This document shows positions 38,001 to 52,300 of a DNA stretch of 64,000 nt, piece after piece (position 1 is the first letter of the stretch; each line of letters opens with the position of its first letter). A program made the position numbers and the translations under genes. The stretch lies in the NCBI RefSeq assembly GCF_030867095.1, contig NC_081824.1, forward strand, positions 350,398,203 to 350,462,202. The letters are read 5' to 3'. The notes beneath the pieces were generated by a model. That model was not told where the DNA came from, did not search any database, and saw only the letters and a list, made by a program, of their open reading frames with translations. This DNA is from Alligator mississippiensis (taxonomy: Eukaryota > Chordata > Crocodylia > Alligatoridae).

Positions 38001-41000
38001 GTGCAGAACCTGCCCGAGCCCCAACCCCAGCCCCACTGCCTCCTCCCTCACCATGAGGGCCTTGATCTGCCACCCCCCCCATTCCTTCACAACAGACTTA
38101 CCAGGTTGGACACCACTCTCCATGCTGCTTGGCTGCATATCGAAATCGAATCAGTATCGGCCTAAATGGCTCGTTAAAATTTGGCCATCGGTATCAGCCC
38201 AAAAATTCTCTATCGATGTACCCCTACATATAAACTTATGTCTAGATCAAAATATGAAAGTTTGAGCAACTTACATGATAGATTATCCAACCAACACATG
38301 GATAGATTTCATTAATAAAGTAGTTGTACTCATGGGTAAGCTTTTCATCAGCATCTTCATTGTACAAAAAATGCATTATGGCACAGAGGGATCACTTGAT
38401 ATCTATAAACTTGAAGGGAAGAACTGGAAGAGCCAAGAAATGAAATTGGGTCTTCCAAGTTCTACTCTGGCATTTCAGATGCAACGTTATCCTTTCTTCT
38501 ACTTTCTGAGGCCCCTGAGACCCCCTCTACATGTTATATTTATGCCACAATTAGCGCATAAATAAGCTGATTATGGGACCAGTCCAGCTCAGTTGGTTAG
38601 TGTGTGTGCTAGTAACACCAAGGTCACAGGTTTGATCCCTGACTAAATTAGATGATCTCTTTAGGTCTCCTCCAGCCTTACTCATGTGCAAGCACTCAGA
38701 GGATGCATCTACATGTGATGTTTATTGCAGAGTAGAGTAATCCACCCTTATTAGGCTGGAGTAAACTAATTAACTCCACAGCAGGACAGGTACTATCCTG
38801 CTGCAGTTTTTTACTCTGCACGTGTAAACACTGATGGGGCTGGGTAGGGCACAAGGGTACTTCAGTGTTGGGGCTGCCTGCCAGCTAGCCCCAGTCTGAA
38901 GTACCCTCATGCCTCAGTCAGCCCCTCCACATCACAATGAGCCAGGTCAGAGTAGCCTTGGGCTGGCAGGCTGACCCCATGAGCCCCCTGCCAGTCAAGG
39001 CTGCTCCGAACCTACTCAATGTGCACATGTCCTGAGTGCACATTTAAACAATGCACCTGGGAGCAACAAACTCTGTAGCAATAAGCTCCAGAGTTTATTG
39101 CTTTGCATTAATTGCATGTGTAGATACACCCAGATAGTCTCAGGTCTGGAACCTGCTGAAGGCAACCCTCGGGTCTAGGACAGAGCAGCCTAATGCCCAT
39201 CTACAGGATTGGGCTGGGGGCAGCACTACAGTGGCATGATTTGAACCAAAGGAATTTTATGCCTCAGCCCAGAAAATCTGGCCTGGCAGGAGGCACAATG
39301 TTTGGTATGGGGCATAAAAATGCTCTGATCCCAGTCACATCATTGTTTTAATGCCTGCCAAGGGGCTAACAGACAAAGAATTAAGCACCACAATGGAAAA
39401 CCAACTAAATGTGGTCTTACATAATGAGGTGCTAAGGCCCCTGGCACATGTTAAAATGATCACTTACTGGATCTGATCCCAAATCCCAACAATTGCACAT
39501 CCTGCCAAACCAGATGTGCATAGCAAGATACATGATGTTTGAGATTGGGGGCCTATCCCCATCATGCAACTGCTGGCAGCCCCTCCAAGGCTGCCTGGCA
39601 CAGGGGATCAAAGGCTCCTGAAGGGGGGAGCCAAAGGGCTTCCCCCATCAAGGGGTTTAAAGCCTGCACCCCTCTGCCAGGAGCCTTCAATATCCCCTCA
39701 TTATACATGGAACATCTTTATGTTTGGTTTGTCATTTTATGGCACCTTAAATTTGGTGTCCATGTGGCACCACTGTCTTACAACAGGATTTACACCATCA
39801 ATTTTGCCATAAATGTAATGTGGGCTAGACCCCTAAGATAGCAAAACTGCAATGCTTGGAGGTATGAAAATGGAAATCAAACAGAAGATTGGTATTGGTA
39901 TTGCCATTGTGTACATCACTGGGGGTTAACCTGTGGCACATGTGCCACAAGTGGCATGACACACGGCAGACATCATGACATGCAGCAGACTACAGAGGAG
40001 ACAGGCAGTACAGTGACAGATAAAGCAGGAAGCAGAAAGCAAAGTAGCAGATTGGCCAGGGAAAGGAGTTTGGAGTGGCACTCAGGGAGGGAGCAAAGCT
40101 AATTTGTGGCACTCCTCCCAAAAAAGGTTGGCCCCCTCTGGTGTATATCATGAGTAAATCCATAGGAAATACTGTGTCCAGTTCTAGTGTCCACATGTGT
40201 AAAAGAATCCTAAGGACTTGGAAAGCATTCAGTGAAAAGTTACAAGCATGATTCAAACTCTGGAAATATGCCTTACAGCAAGAGACTAAAGCAGCCTAAT
40301 CTACTTAACCTTCATCAGAAGATTTCTGGTAGTAGTAACCTTTAATTTAGCAGACAAAGGCATACCAAGCACCAATATCTAGAAGATGAAACCTCACAAA
40401 TTAAGATGAGAATTTAGATACAAATTTTAAGCAGTTTGAGCAACTTCCCAAGATATGTAGTTTATTCCTGTCACTTGAATCAAGACTAGGATATTTCTAT
40501 ACCGCAGCAGGTAGGTAGGAAGGTAGGTAGGTAGGGTCGGAAGGGACCTGAGCAGATCATCAAGTCCGACCCCCTGCCATGGCAGGAAAGAATGCTGGGG
40601 TCAAACGACCCCAGCTAGGTGATTATCTATCCTCCTTTTGAAGATCCCCAGGGTAGGAGCGAGTACTACTTCCCTTAGAAGTTAGTTCCAGATCCTAGCC
40701 GCCCTGACTGTGAAGTAGCACCTCCTGATGTCTAGCCTGAATCTACTCTCCGTCAACTTATGACCGTTATTCCTCGTTACTCCCAGTAGTGCTTGGGGAA
40801 ACAGGGACTCTCCCATAGCCTGCTGGTCCCCCTCGGCCAGTTTGTAGACGGCCACCAGATCCCCTCTCATCCTTCTCTTGTGGAGGCTGAACAGGTTCAG
40901 GTCCTTCAGCCTCCGCTCATAGGGCCTGCCTTGCTGCCCCCGATCATGTGAGTGGCCCTCCTCTGGACCCTCTCGATGCTGTCCGCATCCCTCCTGAAGT

Positions 41001-44000
41001 GCAGCACCCAGAACTGGACGCAGTACTCCAACTGTGGCCTGACCAGTGTCACGTAGAGGGGGAGGATCCCCTCCTTGGACCTGCTCATGATGCATCTGTG
41101 GATGCATGACAAGGTGTGGTTAGCCTTCCTGACCGCATCCCCGCATTGGCGGCCCATGTTCATTTTGAAATCAATGACATCAAAATCCTTTTCTGCCTCT
41201 GTGTGCATGAGAAGGGAGTTCCCCAGCCTGTAGATATGCTGCTGGTTCTTCTACCCCAGGTGCAGTACCTTGCACTTGTCAGTATTGAATCCCATCCTGT
41301 TCTCATCCGCCCACCCCTGTAACCTGTCTAGATCTAGTTGCAGCCTGTCCCTCTCCTCCAGTGTGCCCACTTCTCCCCACATTTTAGTGTCATCCGCAAA
41401 TTTGAACAAGGTGCTTTTCACCCTCTCGTCCAAGTTGCTGATGAAGATGTTGAACAGCGCAGGCCCGAGGACCAAGCCCTGGCAGACCCCACTGCCCACA
41501 TCCCTCCAGGCTGAAAAAGACCCATCTACCACCACTCTCTGGGTGCGGCCCTCCAGGCAATTTGCGACCCATCTGACCGTGTAGGAATCAACGCCACAGT
41601 CACCTAATTTCTTAATGAAAATGGGGTGAGAGACAGTGTCAAAGGCCTTCCTAAAGTCCAGAAAGACTATGTCCACCGCGACACCTGCATCCAAGGATTT
41701 TGTAACCTAGTTGTAGAAGGCCACCAGGTTGGTCTGACAGGACCTGCCTCAAATGAACCCATGTTGGTTGCCCCTAAGCATGATCTCCCCTGCTGGCCCC
41801 TCGCAGATGTGCTCCTGGATAATTTTCTCAAAAAGCTTCCCCAGTACCAAGGTAAGACTAACAGGCCTGTAGTTTCCTGGGTCCTCCTTCCTCCCTTTTT
41901 TGAAAATGGGAACCACATTGGCTCTTTTCCAGTCCTCCAGCACCTCGCCAGAGCACCATGAGTGCTCGTAAAGCTGTGCCAGGGGTCCCACAATGACCTC
42001 TGCTAATTCCCTCAGCACTCTGGCAGCCAAGTACTCAATTGTATGAGAAAGTGGAAGTGTCTACATGTGCAATTAATGCGCAGCAATAAACTCCAGGACA
42101 CATCACGCCGGAGTTTACTGCTCCCGGGGACCCCAGCATGTTGAACAGGATTGGAGCAGCCCCAGCTGGCAGGAGGGCCAGGGGCCAGCCTGCCACTGCT
42201 CCAACCCGGCTTAACGTGTTGCAGAGGGACTGGTTGGGGCATGAGGCAGCTTCAGTGCAGGAGCAGCCAACAGGGTCCAAAGGAATTGTGCAGGATCAGT
42301 TTGCAAGACAAACCAGACCCACAGACCAGCCCTGCATTTCAAACTGTTTCCTGGAGCACCCAGACAGGGTGCCATGTGCAGCTCAGTCCTGTTCCAGCCA
42401 CTCCAGGGATGCTCTGTACAACCCCATAGATTTCATAGATTTTAGGGTTGGAAGGGACCTATTAGATCGGGGTGGGCAAAATGCAGCCTGGGGGTCGGAT
42501 GCGGTCCGCCAGGCCATTCTATCCGGCCCGCGGGGCCCCTAAAAAATGTTAAAAATTAATATTTATCTGCCCTGGGCTGCCTGTCATGCAGCCCTCGATG
42601 GCTTGCCAAAACTCAGTAAGCAGCCCTCTGCCCAAAATAATTGCCCACCCCTGTATTAGATCATTGAGTTCAACCCCCCCACCCTGGACAGGAAAGGGTG
42701 CTGGGGTCAGATGACCCCAGCCAGGTGTTTGTTCAATCTCCTCTTAAATACCTCCAAGGAAGGGGACAGCACCACCTCCCTTGGAAGCTTATTCCATATT
42801 TTGGCAACTCTCACTATAAAGAATTTTTTCTTGATGTCCAATCTGAATTTGCTCTCTTCCAGTTTGTGGCCATTATTTCTAGTTATCCCGACAGGCGCCC
42901 TGGTAAACACTGTATCCCCTATTTCTTGCTGCCCCCCTCCCCCAAAATGAGTTTGTAGGTGGCCATGAGATCACCTCTCAGACTCCTCTTATGGAGGCTG
43001 AAGAGGTTCAGGTCTCCCAATCGGTCCACATACGTTTTTTTCTGTAGGCCTCTGGATTTGTTCCCTGCCATTTAGTTTGTTTACGTTTCTACTCCCTCGT
43101 CCAAGTCACTAATGAAGATATTGAACAGTACCAGTCCCAGGACAGAGCCATGTGGGACTCTGCTGCCCACATTTCTCCATGTAGAAACCGATGCATCTAC
43201 CACCACTCTCTGGGTACATCCCATAAGCCAATTTTCCACCCACCGGACTGTGTAATGATCTACATTGCAACTGTTTAGTTTACTTATAAGAATTTGGTGG
43301 GACACTGTGTCAAAGGCCTTTTTAAAATCTAAGTAAATAACATTTACTTCAACATCAACATAACATAACAGCCCCAGAGCCAGAGCTGTCACTGGGCTGC
43401 GTTATACAGCCCCAGAGCTAGAGCTAGAGCTGGAGCTGGAGCTAGAGCTAGAGCTAGAGCTGCCACCACATGCAGCCTGACCCTGGATTGCCATGTACTG
43501 CATGTGGGATCACCTTTGGGACACAAGCTGGAACAGGTGGTGCATGCAACAATCTACAGGCTGCCCCCTGGGTCACTCTGGCAGCACCAGGAGCCAGAGG
43601 ATACAGTTCCATGGACCTCATCTTTAACACCCCTGCATTAATCTACAATATTAAGCTTAAATTCATAATACACTACCAAATAACAGCTAATAGAAAGCCA
43701 GCTATGACCAAATCAGAAAGCTATTGTTAAAACAGAACTTGTCAATTTTGAGTTAAGTGTAAATTATGTTAGAAGCAATTAAGTTATTTGTTACTTTAGC
43801 TTGTTCTTTTCAAATGGGCACCCGTTATTCCTCTCATGGGTGGAGCAGCAAAATTGTGCCAGCTGACTATATCATCTCCAAATTTACCAATGAATAACTC
43901 AAGGCTTTGTAATCTGAATGCTAGCTGAATTCTAAATCTTTAAATACTTCCTTTGTTTGTCATATCCTTCCCAGAATTAATGGTCCCATCAAAACAGTGT

Positions 44001-47000
44001 CCAGTGCTGAGTGTTTTGAAAGTGCATTTTCAAAGACAAGATGAGTACTAAGTTTCACTGAACCATCTTCGGGTTTCTGGCAAGTTTAGTTTATCAGTTC
44101 TTTATTGGCTTACTAATAGAAGCCTTATTATTACATGGTAAGCAAGGAAAAACCTTTACTTAAGAGAATAATGACGTTTTTAAATTAAAATAAAAAATTT
44201 GTATTAGGAGTTTAACTGTTAAATTTTACACATTTTAGACTAAAACTGGACAAATCTGGAGCATTCTGTAGTAAGCCCAGGCAGTGAAAGCTGCTACTGT
44301 TCACTCTTTCACTGTCTTACGCCCTACTGAATTCAGCAGCTGAAGAAAGGAGGGGACAGGCAGAGACAGCAGAGCTGGAAACAGGGGTTCCAGACAGACT
44401 CCTGCACCAAATGCTCACGTGCAACATGGACAAAGGGAGGTGCAACTGTCAACATACCTTCTTTGCATGTCTTCCTTCCCCCCTCACAGCTCCACAGATG
44501 ACCTACCATCGGGGCAGGTAACTTCATCTCTTAATGCCCATTTCTACTGCCACCCTTTGTCTACCTTATCTAATCAGACAGGAAACTTTTCAGGGTGAGG
44601 GAAATTTCTAAAAACATCTTTATAGTGCCTAATATAATAAGACCTTAATCAAAGCGGAACCCCTAGGCAGTAAGGTAGTACAAGTCAATAATTACCATAA
44701 TGCAGGACCAATTACTCCTTAACTAATAGCAAGCATGTTTCCTTCATCTGTTATTAGTCTTGGTGATACCCCGCTCAATGTGCATTCCCTCCTTACAATA
44801 AAAATTGGAACCTTTAAAACAGCAGCATTTGTGGACTGTAACTGCACTGTACATGTCCCCATCTGCTCAAGACCACAAAGAGAAATTATTTTGGGGAGAA
44901 CTAAAGAAGGTAGCTCTCGGGTCAAAATTTTCAGACAACAAAGACTCCCAACAAGTGAGGACGAAGAGTGGACCCACATGAATGTTAATATATTAAGGAA
45001 TCACAGATATAAAATGTTAGTAACCATTCCTCCTCCTTCACCCATGTGCTGGTCTAGACAAGTGAAAAACAGGGACACATCTAGTAAGTAGGGAGTGAGG
45101 CATCTGGACTAACCATATAATGACTAACACTGGCCTATCTAATTTTGCAACTGAACTTGCAACCAAGTCAGCTGTTTAAGAAAAATCATTTATAGAAACT
45201 TCATGCTGTGGCTTTAGCACTCCTTCATCCAAGGTTAAAGTCGGAGGGGGCTTGCTGCATTTAAATCATTCTTAGTTCATTCACACAACAATTAGAACAT
45301 ACCAGCTAATGCAATTTTGAAATGTTCCCCTTTTAAAAGCAGTTCAAGCATTCGTGTGTCCACGCACTTAGTCTGGTCTTTCTGACCTAGTCTGGTCTTG
45401 CTCATTTGGTCTTATTGTGGACTTGCATAGATTTCACAGACACTAGAGCTGGAAGGGACCCCAGAAGATCATTGAGTCCAGCCCCCTGCCCCAGGGGCAG
45501 GAAGTCAGCAGGGATCATGATTCTAGCAAGATAAACATCCAAACGTCTCTTTAAGGCATTCAAAGTAGGTGCTTGAATCACCTCCGGGAGCAATCTATTC
45601 CAAACTTGGGGGGCTTGGACAGTAAAGAAGTTCTTCCTTATGTCCAGCCTGAAACGGTCATGGAGGAGTTCGTGACCATTCGACCTTGTCATCCCTTGGG
45701 GCACTCTGGTGAACAGACGTTCCCCCAGATCCTGATGAGCACCCTACAAATCCTTTGAGGTACCCGGTATATGCATTTCTGTTCTGTTAACCTTGGATGG
45801 CACTGCAGTTGCCATCTAACACGTGTCTTGGCTAGATCTAAGATGCCCTTGCTTGATATGGAGAAGTATTTAAGGAGAAACAGAGGAAATTAATATATCA
45901 GACAGTCTGTAAGGCTTTTTTTTAAACTTGTCACTGAAGACTGCTTCAGAAGTCTCAACAATGTGAGCGAGCAGCTCTCAAAATGCTCAGAAGTCACTGG
46001 GGGCTGGCAGAGAAAATGATAACATCCTTGTGAAGCGAGGAACGAGAACCCCTTGGAGATGGAGAACGTTACTGAACAAGTTGTAGGGCCAGGTTTTTAA
46101 AGGTATTTAGACACCAAAAAGATGTAAAGAAGGACAGAGTAGGATTTTCTATTTTGCCAACATACCTATTTCCCATTCATTTCAATGGTAGGTGCTCACC
46201 TGTAAACAACAGTACATGCATTGTTAAATGCTAAAATCCCTTTAAAAATCTGGCTTCTATTACCGCTTCTGTCAGCAGCAAATATTCCTTCTTATCTACA
46301 GAAATGAAGGTAGCAGAATATGCTTGACACTTGATACTTCCTTGAATGCTAAGAAGGAGTTCTGGATAGAAGTTTCTCATGCATCCCGTGTGACCAAGGG
46401 GAGGATAAGATATTGGTTGATTTAGATGGCTGACCAGGCCATTGCCATGCTTGAAATTGATAAACTAAGGCTCTAAAATGAGAGCATCTTATTTACAAAT
46501 AAAGTCTTTCAGCTGAATTGAGTAATCTAAAATGGGAAAGGTCACCTAAAGGATTGAGAAAATATGTCAATTCCAGTGATGTAAATGCAAAATAATCAAC
46601 ATTGAAAGTTGGTGCTGCTCTTTGAAATGACTTTGGTACCAAAAGATCTCGAATACCATGAGTATCTCTGTACATGGCATTGGAATGTGATGGCAGTACT
46701 GGGAATACAGTCATCTCCTCCTCAGAGAATTAGCTGGCACCATCCCAGCTTGGTTTTTTTGACAGTGCCATTCTCAATACTGGTGTGGATAGTAATTCCA
46801 GTATTGAAGTTTACATTAGTGCTTGCTAATTGCAAGTATTTTAAAAGGCATGACTGCCAAATATGTTTTATGCTTCCTTTTCTAAGTCAGCATCACTTGA
46901 CCCTGTTGCAAGTTGAGTTCCCTGTTCACTGAAGAACAGGAAGAAAGGGAATAGTGCCATGAACCAAGACTTTCCCAGAGGACCTTCTTTGGCTCAGCGA

Positions 47001-49301
47001 GAAGGCAGCACATACGAGTCTTCATTGCCAGTTTGTACCAGGCTTTTATTTGACAGTGCCAAGAACTTTTTTTTTTTTAAACCAGAAAACCTTTGGGTGC
47101 TGTGTTCAGTTTGGCAGAACCAATGGTTACCAGAGACTTATCAAAAGTCAAACCTATATTGGAAGTTGATCCTTTTTCCGGGGAGTCTGAAATTCCTCTT
47201 ATAAATAACTTGAGAGGGTGTACCTCCAGATCAGCATCCATGGACTTCCTTTTCCTGTTGAATGGTCTGGCAATGCTTCTTCTCAAGACAAAGCAGAAAT
47301 GGAATTTCCAATGAAAGAAATTAAACTAGCAAAAGATTGGCGCAATTTGAAAGCTAAAGAATTTGAACTACATTCTGGCACTGGTAAAAACATAGAATTG
47401 CAGAGTGATACATTCAGATAAGGTTTTTATTAAGGTGGTAGGTGATATTATACAGTATAGCCTCATAAAGCCGGATACCAAAAATCCGGAATTATCAAAA
47501 ATCCCACACTTCCTCCCACCACACTGGGACCGGCTGCCACTCTCCCCCACCCTCCTGGACACGGAGACAGAAGCTTGCACACAGCAGCTGCCACCACCAT
47601 TCTGCGCCACCACTCCATGTGCGGCTGCTCTGGGACTGGCCATTGCTATCCCTTCCCCCCCTCTGGGACCAGCCGCTGCGCTGGTTTAAAAAATCCGGCA
47701 CTTTCAAATTTCCAGCAAGTGCTTGGTTCCAAGCACACCAGATTATGAGGTTATAGTGTATAATAAAATTAAAAAGGAGAAAATTTTAAAAAGGAGTGTC
47801 ACAGAGACTTGCGGACTTTTAAATATATTAGGTCAAGCTTCCCTTTGACTGGTGCACCCCAAATGGAGCTGACAGGAAATAGGGAAATAGGAAGGGTATC
47901 TGGATATGTGTGAAAGTTCCCTGGAAGGGATGGGATCTGCTAGGTAAGACCTAGCGGGGACTCACAGGAGCTCCGCAGGATCTGGTAATCGGTGCAAAAG
48001 CCAATGGTGAAGTCCTTGAGGATAACAAGGGAAGTAGTAGTGGCAGCTTTGCCATATAGTCCCAGCTGTGAAAGGAAGGGTACATTTGTGTACCAGAAAT
48101 TTACCCTATCTAAAAGTATGTTTACACTGGAAAGATATCAGAGCTCACTACAAATGAACTAGCTTAAATTCCTGATCCAGTTTAGCAATAGCAAAATAAA
48201 TCAGCCTGTCTGGAACTCCAGACTGCTGCAGCTAGACTGGCTCTAGTACCCGGGTCATCTTGGGTATCTCTCGTCTACACTGAAGTATAGGTATGTCCTA
48301 ATTTGCAATTAGAGCAGTGGTTTTCAACTTGTGGTCCATGGATCCCTGGGGGTCTACAGGCTATGTCTAAGGGACGGTGGGCAAAATGGCAGACTCAGCT
48401 GGCAGTTGGACCCCATTTCCCAACAGCCCCTGCCTGCATGGCTAGGGCTGGTCTCCACGGCAACCCCAGCCACATCTGCCCATGGCTGGGGTTCCCACAG
48501 AGGCAGGGCAGGGCAGGGCAGATGGCTGTTCTGGAGCTGCTGGGATCTTGTGGCAGGGGCAGCTTGGTCCAGGGCCATGGCAGAGCCACAACCTGCTGAC
48601 TGCACGCCCCTTCCCAGAGCGTGCAGGCTAAAGATCATGGCTCCTCCCCGACTCCCTGCAGCAGGGACAGCGTGGTCCTGAGCCAGGGCTGAGCCGCAAA
48701 CCACTGCCTGCACACCCCTTCCCAGAGTGTGCAGGCTGCAGATCGCAGCTCCTCCCTGGCCCTGGACCAAGCTGCCCCCGCCACAAGATCCAAGCCACTC
48801 CAGAGCAGCCCCCTGCCCTGCCTTGCCACACGCCCTGCCAACAGGCTGGGGCTGGTCTCCATGGCAACCTCAGCCTTGCTATCACAGCACAACTGCAGCT
48901 GGGGTCGCCATGGAGACTGACCCCAGCCATGCGGGCAGGGGCTGCTGGGAAATGGAGTCCACTGCCAGCCAGATCCAAAGTGCAGCCTGGACTTTGCCAG
49001 CCCCTAGTCTAAGGGGTCCGCAAAAGATGGCTATGATCAATCGAAAGTATGCGAATACTCATAATTACAATTCAAAACGGTCTGTACCTCCACTCAAAAT
49101 TTTTCAAATGAAAAATGTTGAAAAGCACTGAATTAAAGTAAACTCTGCTAGGGATACGAAGCAGAACCTCTCACTGGCTCACTACCATGAGTGGGTTAAA
49201 GGAAACTGAGGGTTGGATTAGACTTCTCCACTCTTTAGTGCCTTCATCTGGCATATATTACATAAATACATTCCAATCACCATTACTAGTTGAAAGATTC
49301 T

Positions 49302-49337
<36 letters not shown>

Positions 49338-52300
49338 CCGTGTTCATCTCAAGCAGGCTTCACATAAAAACACATTCAAATAAGGACTCTGAAGGATCTG
49401 ACCAACTCAGTAGCTGTTGTGGAGGTACCAGCATGTGTTTCTTGAGTCTTAAGATCATTAATACCTGGGGGGGGCCGTTTACCACAGGGCTGAAAAAAGG
49501 TGGCACTCCAGAAGCATGAGACATAATGCACTTAGGTGCAGCCTGACAAAATCTAGAAAAGCAGCATTACTGACTCAACTCTTTCCAAAAAGTGTCAGGC
49601 AAATGACTTTTCTGAAATTCTGCTTTGGTGGCTTCCATATTAAACATCAATGCCTTTCTTAAGATTATTCAACTGCTGTATTATGAAAGTATTTGCAAAA
49701 AAGGATGAAAGTAAATGTACATAAACTGTTATACTTACACTTAAGCCAAAATCAAAAATTAAAAATAATATGGTAACTATAATAGACCATACTAATCCTA
49801 GGACAGTAATTTCTAAACATCCTCTCCCACTAACACTGGACAGCACAAAAGACAAGTTTCCATTCTAAACAAGTGCAACAAATCTTACTGCAATCATCAT
49901 CCTGTTTCTTTTTCTTCAAGCATAAGTAAAGTATGCTGCACACCTGCATCACAAAGCCTTACAATTCTATTCTTACCTTGCATCAAGTAACGTATACAAT
50001 ACCTTCAGGTCTGCACCATATTCCACTAGGGATTTTATGTGTATTTTGTGTAATGATTGACAGAAAGCCCCTTACAACAAATAAGGCAAGAAGTGTTTTA
50101 ATAATACTTATTCATCTGGGAAATTACATTTTGTTTCCACTCCCCAGTACCTACAAATCCACTCTGAAACTGCCTTCCTGTTTTTTAACATTATCCATGT
50201 ATTTTTCTCCTGACTCCTCCTGATTTTACACCCACGTATCCTATTTATACATTGACCCCTCTCTACAACTCTCCATTGTTATTTATGTTCCTCTTTGGCT
50301 TGTGCTGCTCTGCCTAGGATTCTCTCCCCTCTCCAAATCTCCATTGGCTTATTAAGGGTTATTAAATCCCACTCACATTTCATTTTTGCTGGTACTTAAT
50401 CTTTTCCATTCCCTCTCACTACAGATTATCTGTAAAAATATTTTGTGGCACATTTATCTCAAACTTACTCTCACAACTCTCTCTTTATTTACAGAAGAGC
50501 CCCAAATACTGGCATTTGCCCCCTCATTTACATTACTTCTCTGCAATTCTACATGTATCACAAGTTAAACTGTACAATAATGTTCTAAATGATATCCCAA
50601 GATTAATTAAAGCCTGAAGATACCCAAATTATGCTTGGCACTCTGGTTTGAGAAGATGATGCAAAACTCCAGGGGTCCAGTAAAGCCTCAGTCTGTTCTA
50701 ACACAAGGAGAACCCGGGCACATGTACAAGTGGCACAAGCAGCCTTTGTATGTGGTACAAGGTAGATGAGGGGGTGGGCAGGCAGCACAGCAGCAGATAG
50801 GGCAGAAAGCTGAAAGCAGACAACAGACTAGGCAGGGGAAAGGGACAAGAGTGGCACTCAGAAAGGGTGCAAGGCTAATTTGTGGTACGTACGTCAGTCA
50901 AAAAAGTCTGTCCCAACTGCTCAACCATAAAGGCATCTAGGGACAAATCACCCAGAACCAGACATCCTTCATCAGAATGCCTCTTTGACAGAAAAAAGCA
51001 AGAGCAACTAGGTAAACCAGAGGTCTAACACTTATGAGCGGGTGGAGATGCTTTAGCACAGCATAGCTCCAAGCATGGAGCTGCTTCTAAACACAGCCTG
51101 CACCACCGCTACCAAAACTGCAGGCACCAGTCCTTCCCTCAGTGCCGCTGCCAGGATTTCTCCTTGCCGCCTGGCCATCACAAAGGTGAACCACCCTCCC
51201 CCCCCAATCTGCGGGCCAGATAAAATGGCTAAGCGGGCTGCATACATCTACACAGGGAAAAACTCCCACATAAGACAAGACAATTCCTAATTTCTGGCTC
51301 AGTGGACCACTCTTCTGCCCCTTCTTTGCTATTAAAACAATGCATGGGGATGGGATGAGGCAGCGTACTTGCTGTAATGCAATGAGCTAATCAAATTATA
51401 ACATTAGAAAAAGTGAATGTGGGCCAATTTTTGACTTGAATCTGAGTTTTTGACAAGCAAGAGGAGGAAAGTTGACACGGTTTGTATATTTGTACAGCAA
51501 GGTTTTCCTCCAGTCCCAAAGAGGCAGTCATCCACAGACAGCTACTAAAACCAACAGGGCCCATGCTGTTACGTGGGTCTTTTTCTTGCACAGCATTACA
51601 GCCTGAGACCTCTTTTCTATTCACAGAGTATCTATAAATGGTCTAACTTGAAAAGTTTGCTCATTTTCAGTGCTTTTTTTTAAATTCAAACATATGCCAA
51701 TCCCTGTCTAGCACCGTTAGGGTACTGCTACATGCAATTTGAAAGCCATGCTGCACAACTGGTCTCCTGAGCTACGTGAGAGTTGTTTTCCATAACGAGA
51801 CACCTCTTCAAGCAACAGTTCTCAGAAAAGCGACTGAAACGTCTCTGGTTCAATTGCTAACTCTAACCAGCTTTCATAACTCTGTCTCACCCTGAAGGGG
51901 ACGACATAATGACTGCTTGGACAAATGAGTCAGCAGCCATAAGTGAAGAGTCCAGGAAGAACAAGCAGAGGATCTCGGGGGTGGGAAGACCCTCAAGGGC
52001 GGAGTCCAGCGGGGGGGCTGACCTTTTCTGCCAGGCATGGCACACATTTGTCCTGTGCCCTCCCCAAGTGCCACCCAATCTGCTGCTCTGCTTTGTGCTC
52101 CTCCCAAAACACCACTCCAGTCCCCTTCCCAACGTGCTGCACCCCCACAGCCTCCCTGAGTGCCGCTCCAACCTCCTTCCCTTGCCTGGCCTGCTGCTCT
52201 GCTTCCTGCTCCCTCCATGGCCTGCCCAAGGGCCTGTCTGGCCCGTGTGATCTGCTGCTCTGCTTTCTGTTCATCCACACCCACCGGGAGTGCCACCCCA

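Noticed and set aside
44735..45091. 118-codon plus-strand open frame
   Set aside because: It has fairly protein-like composition but no recognisable domain, no Kozak or splice context and no neighbouring decayed exons. I could not support it as a gene.
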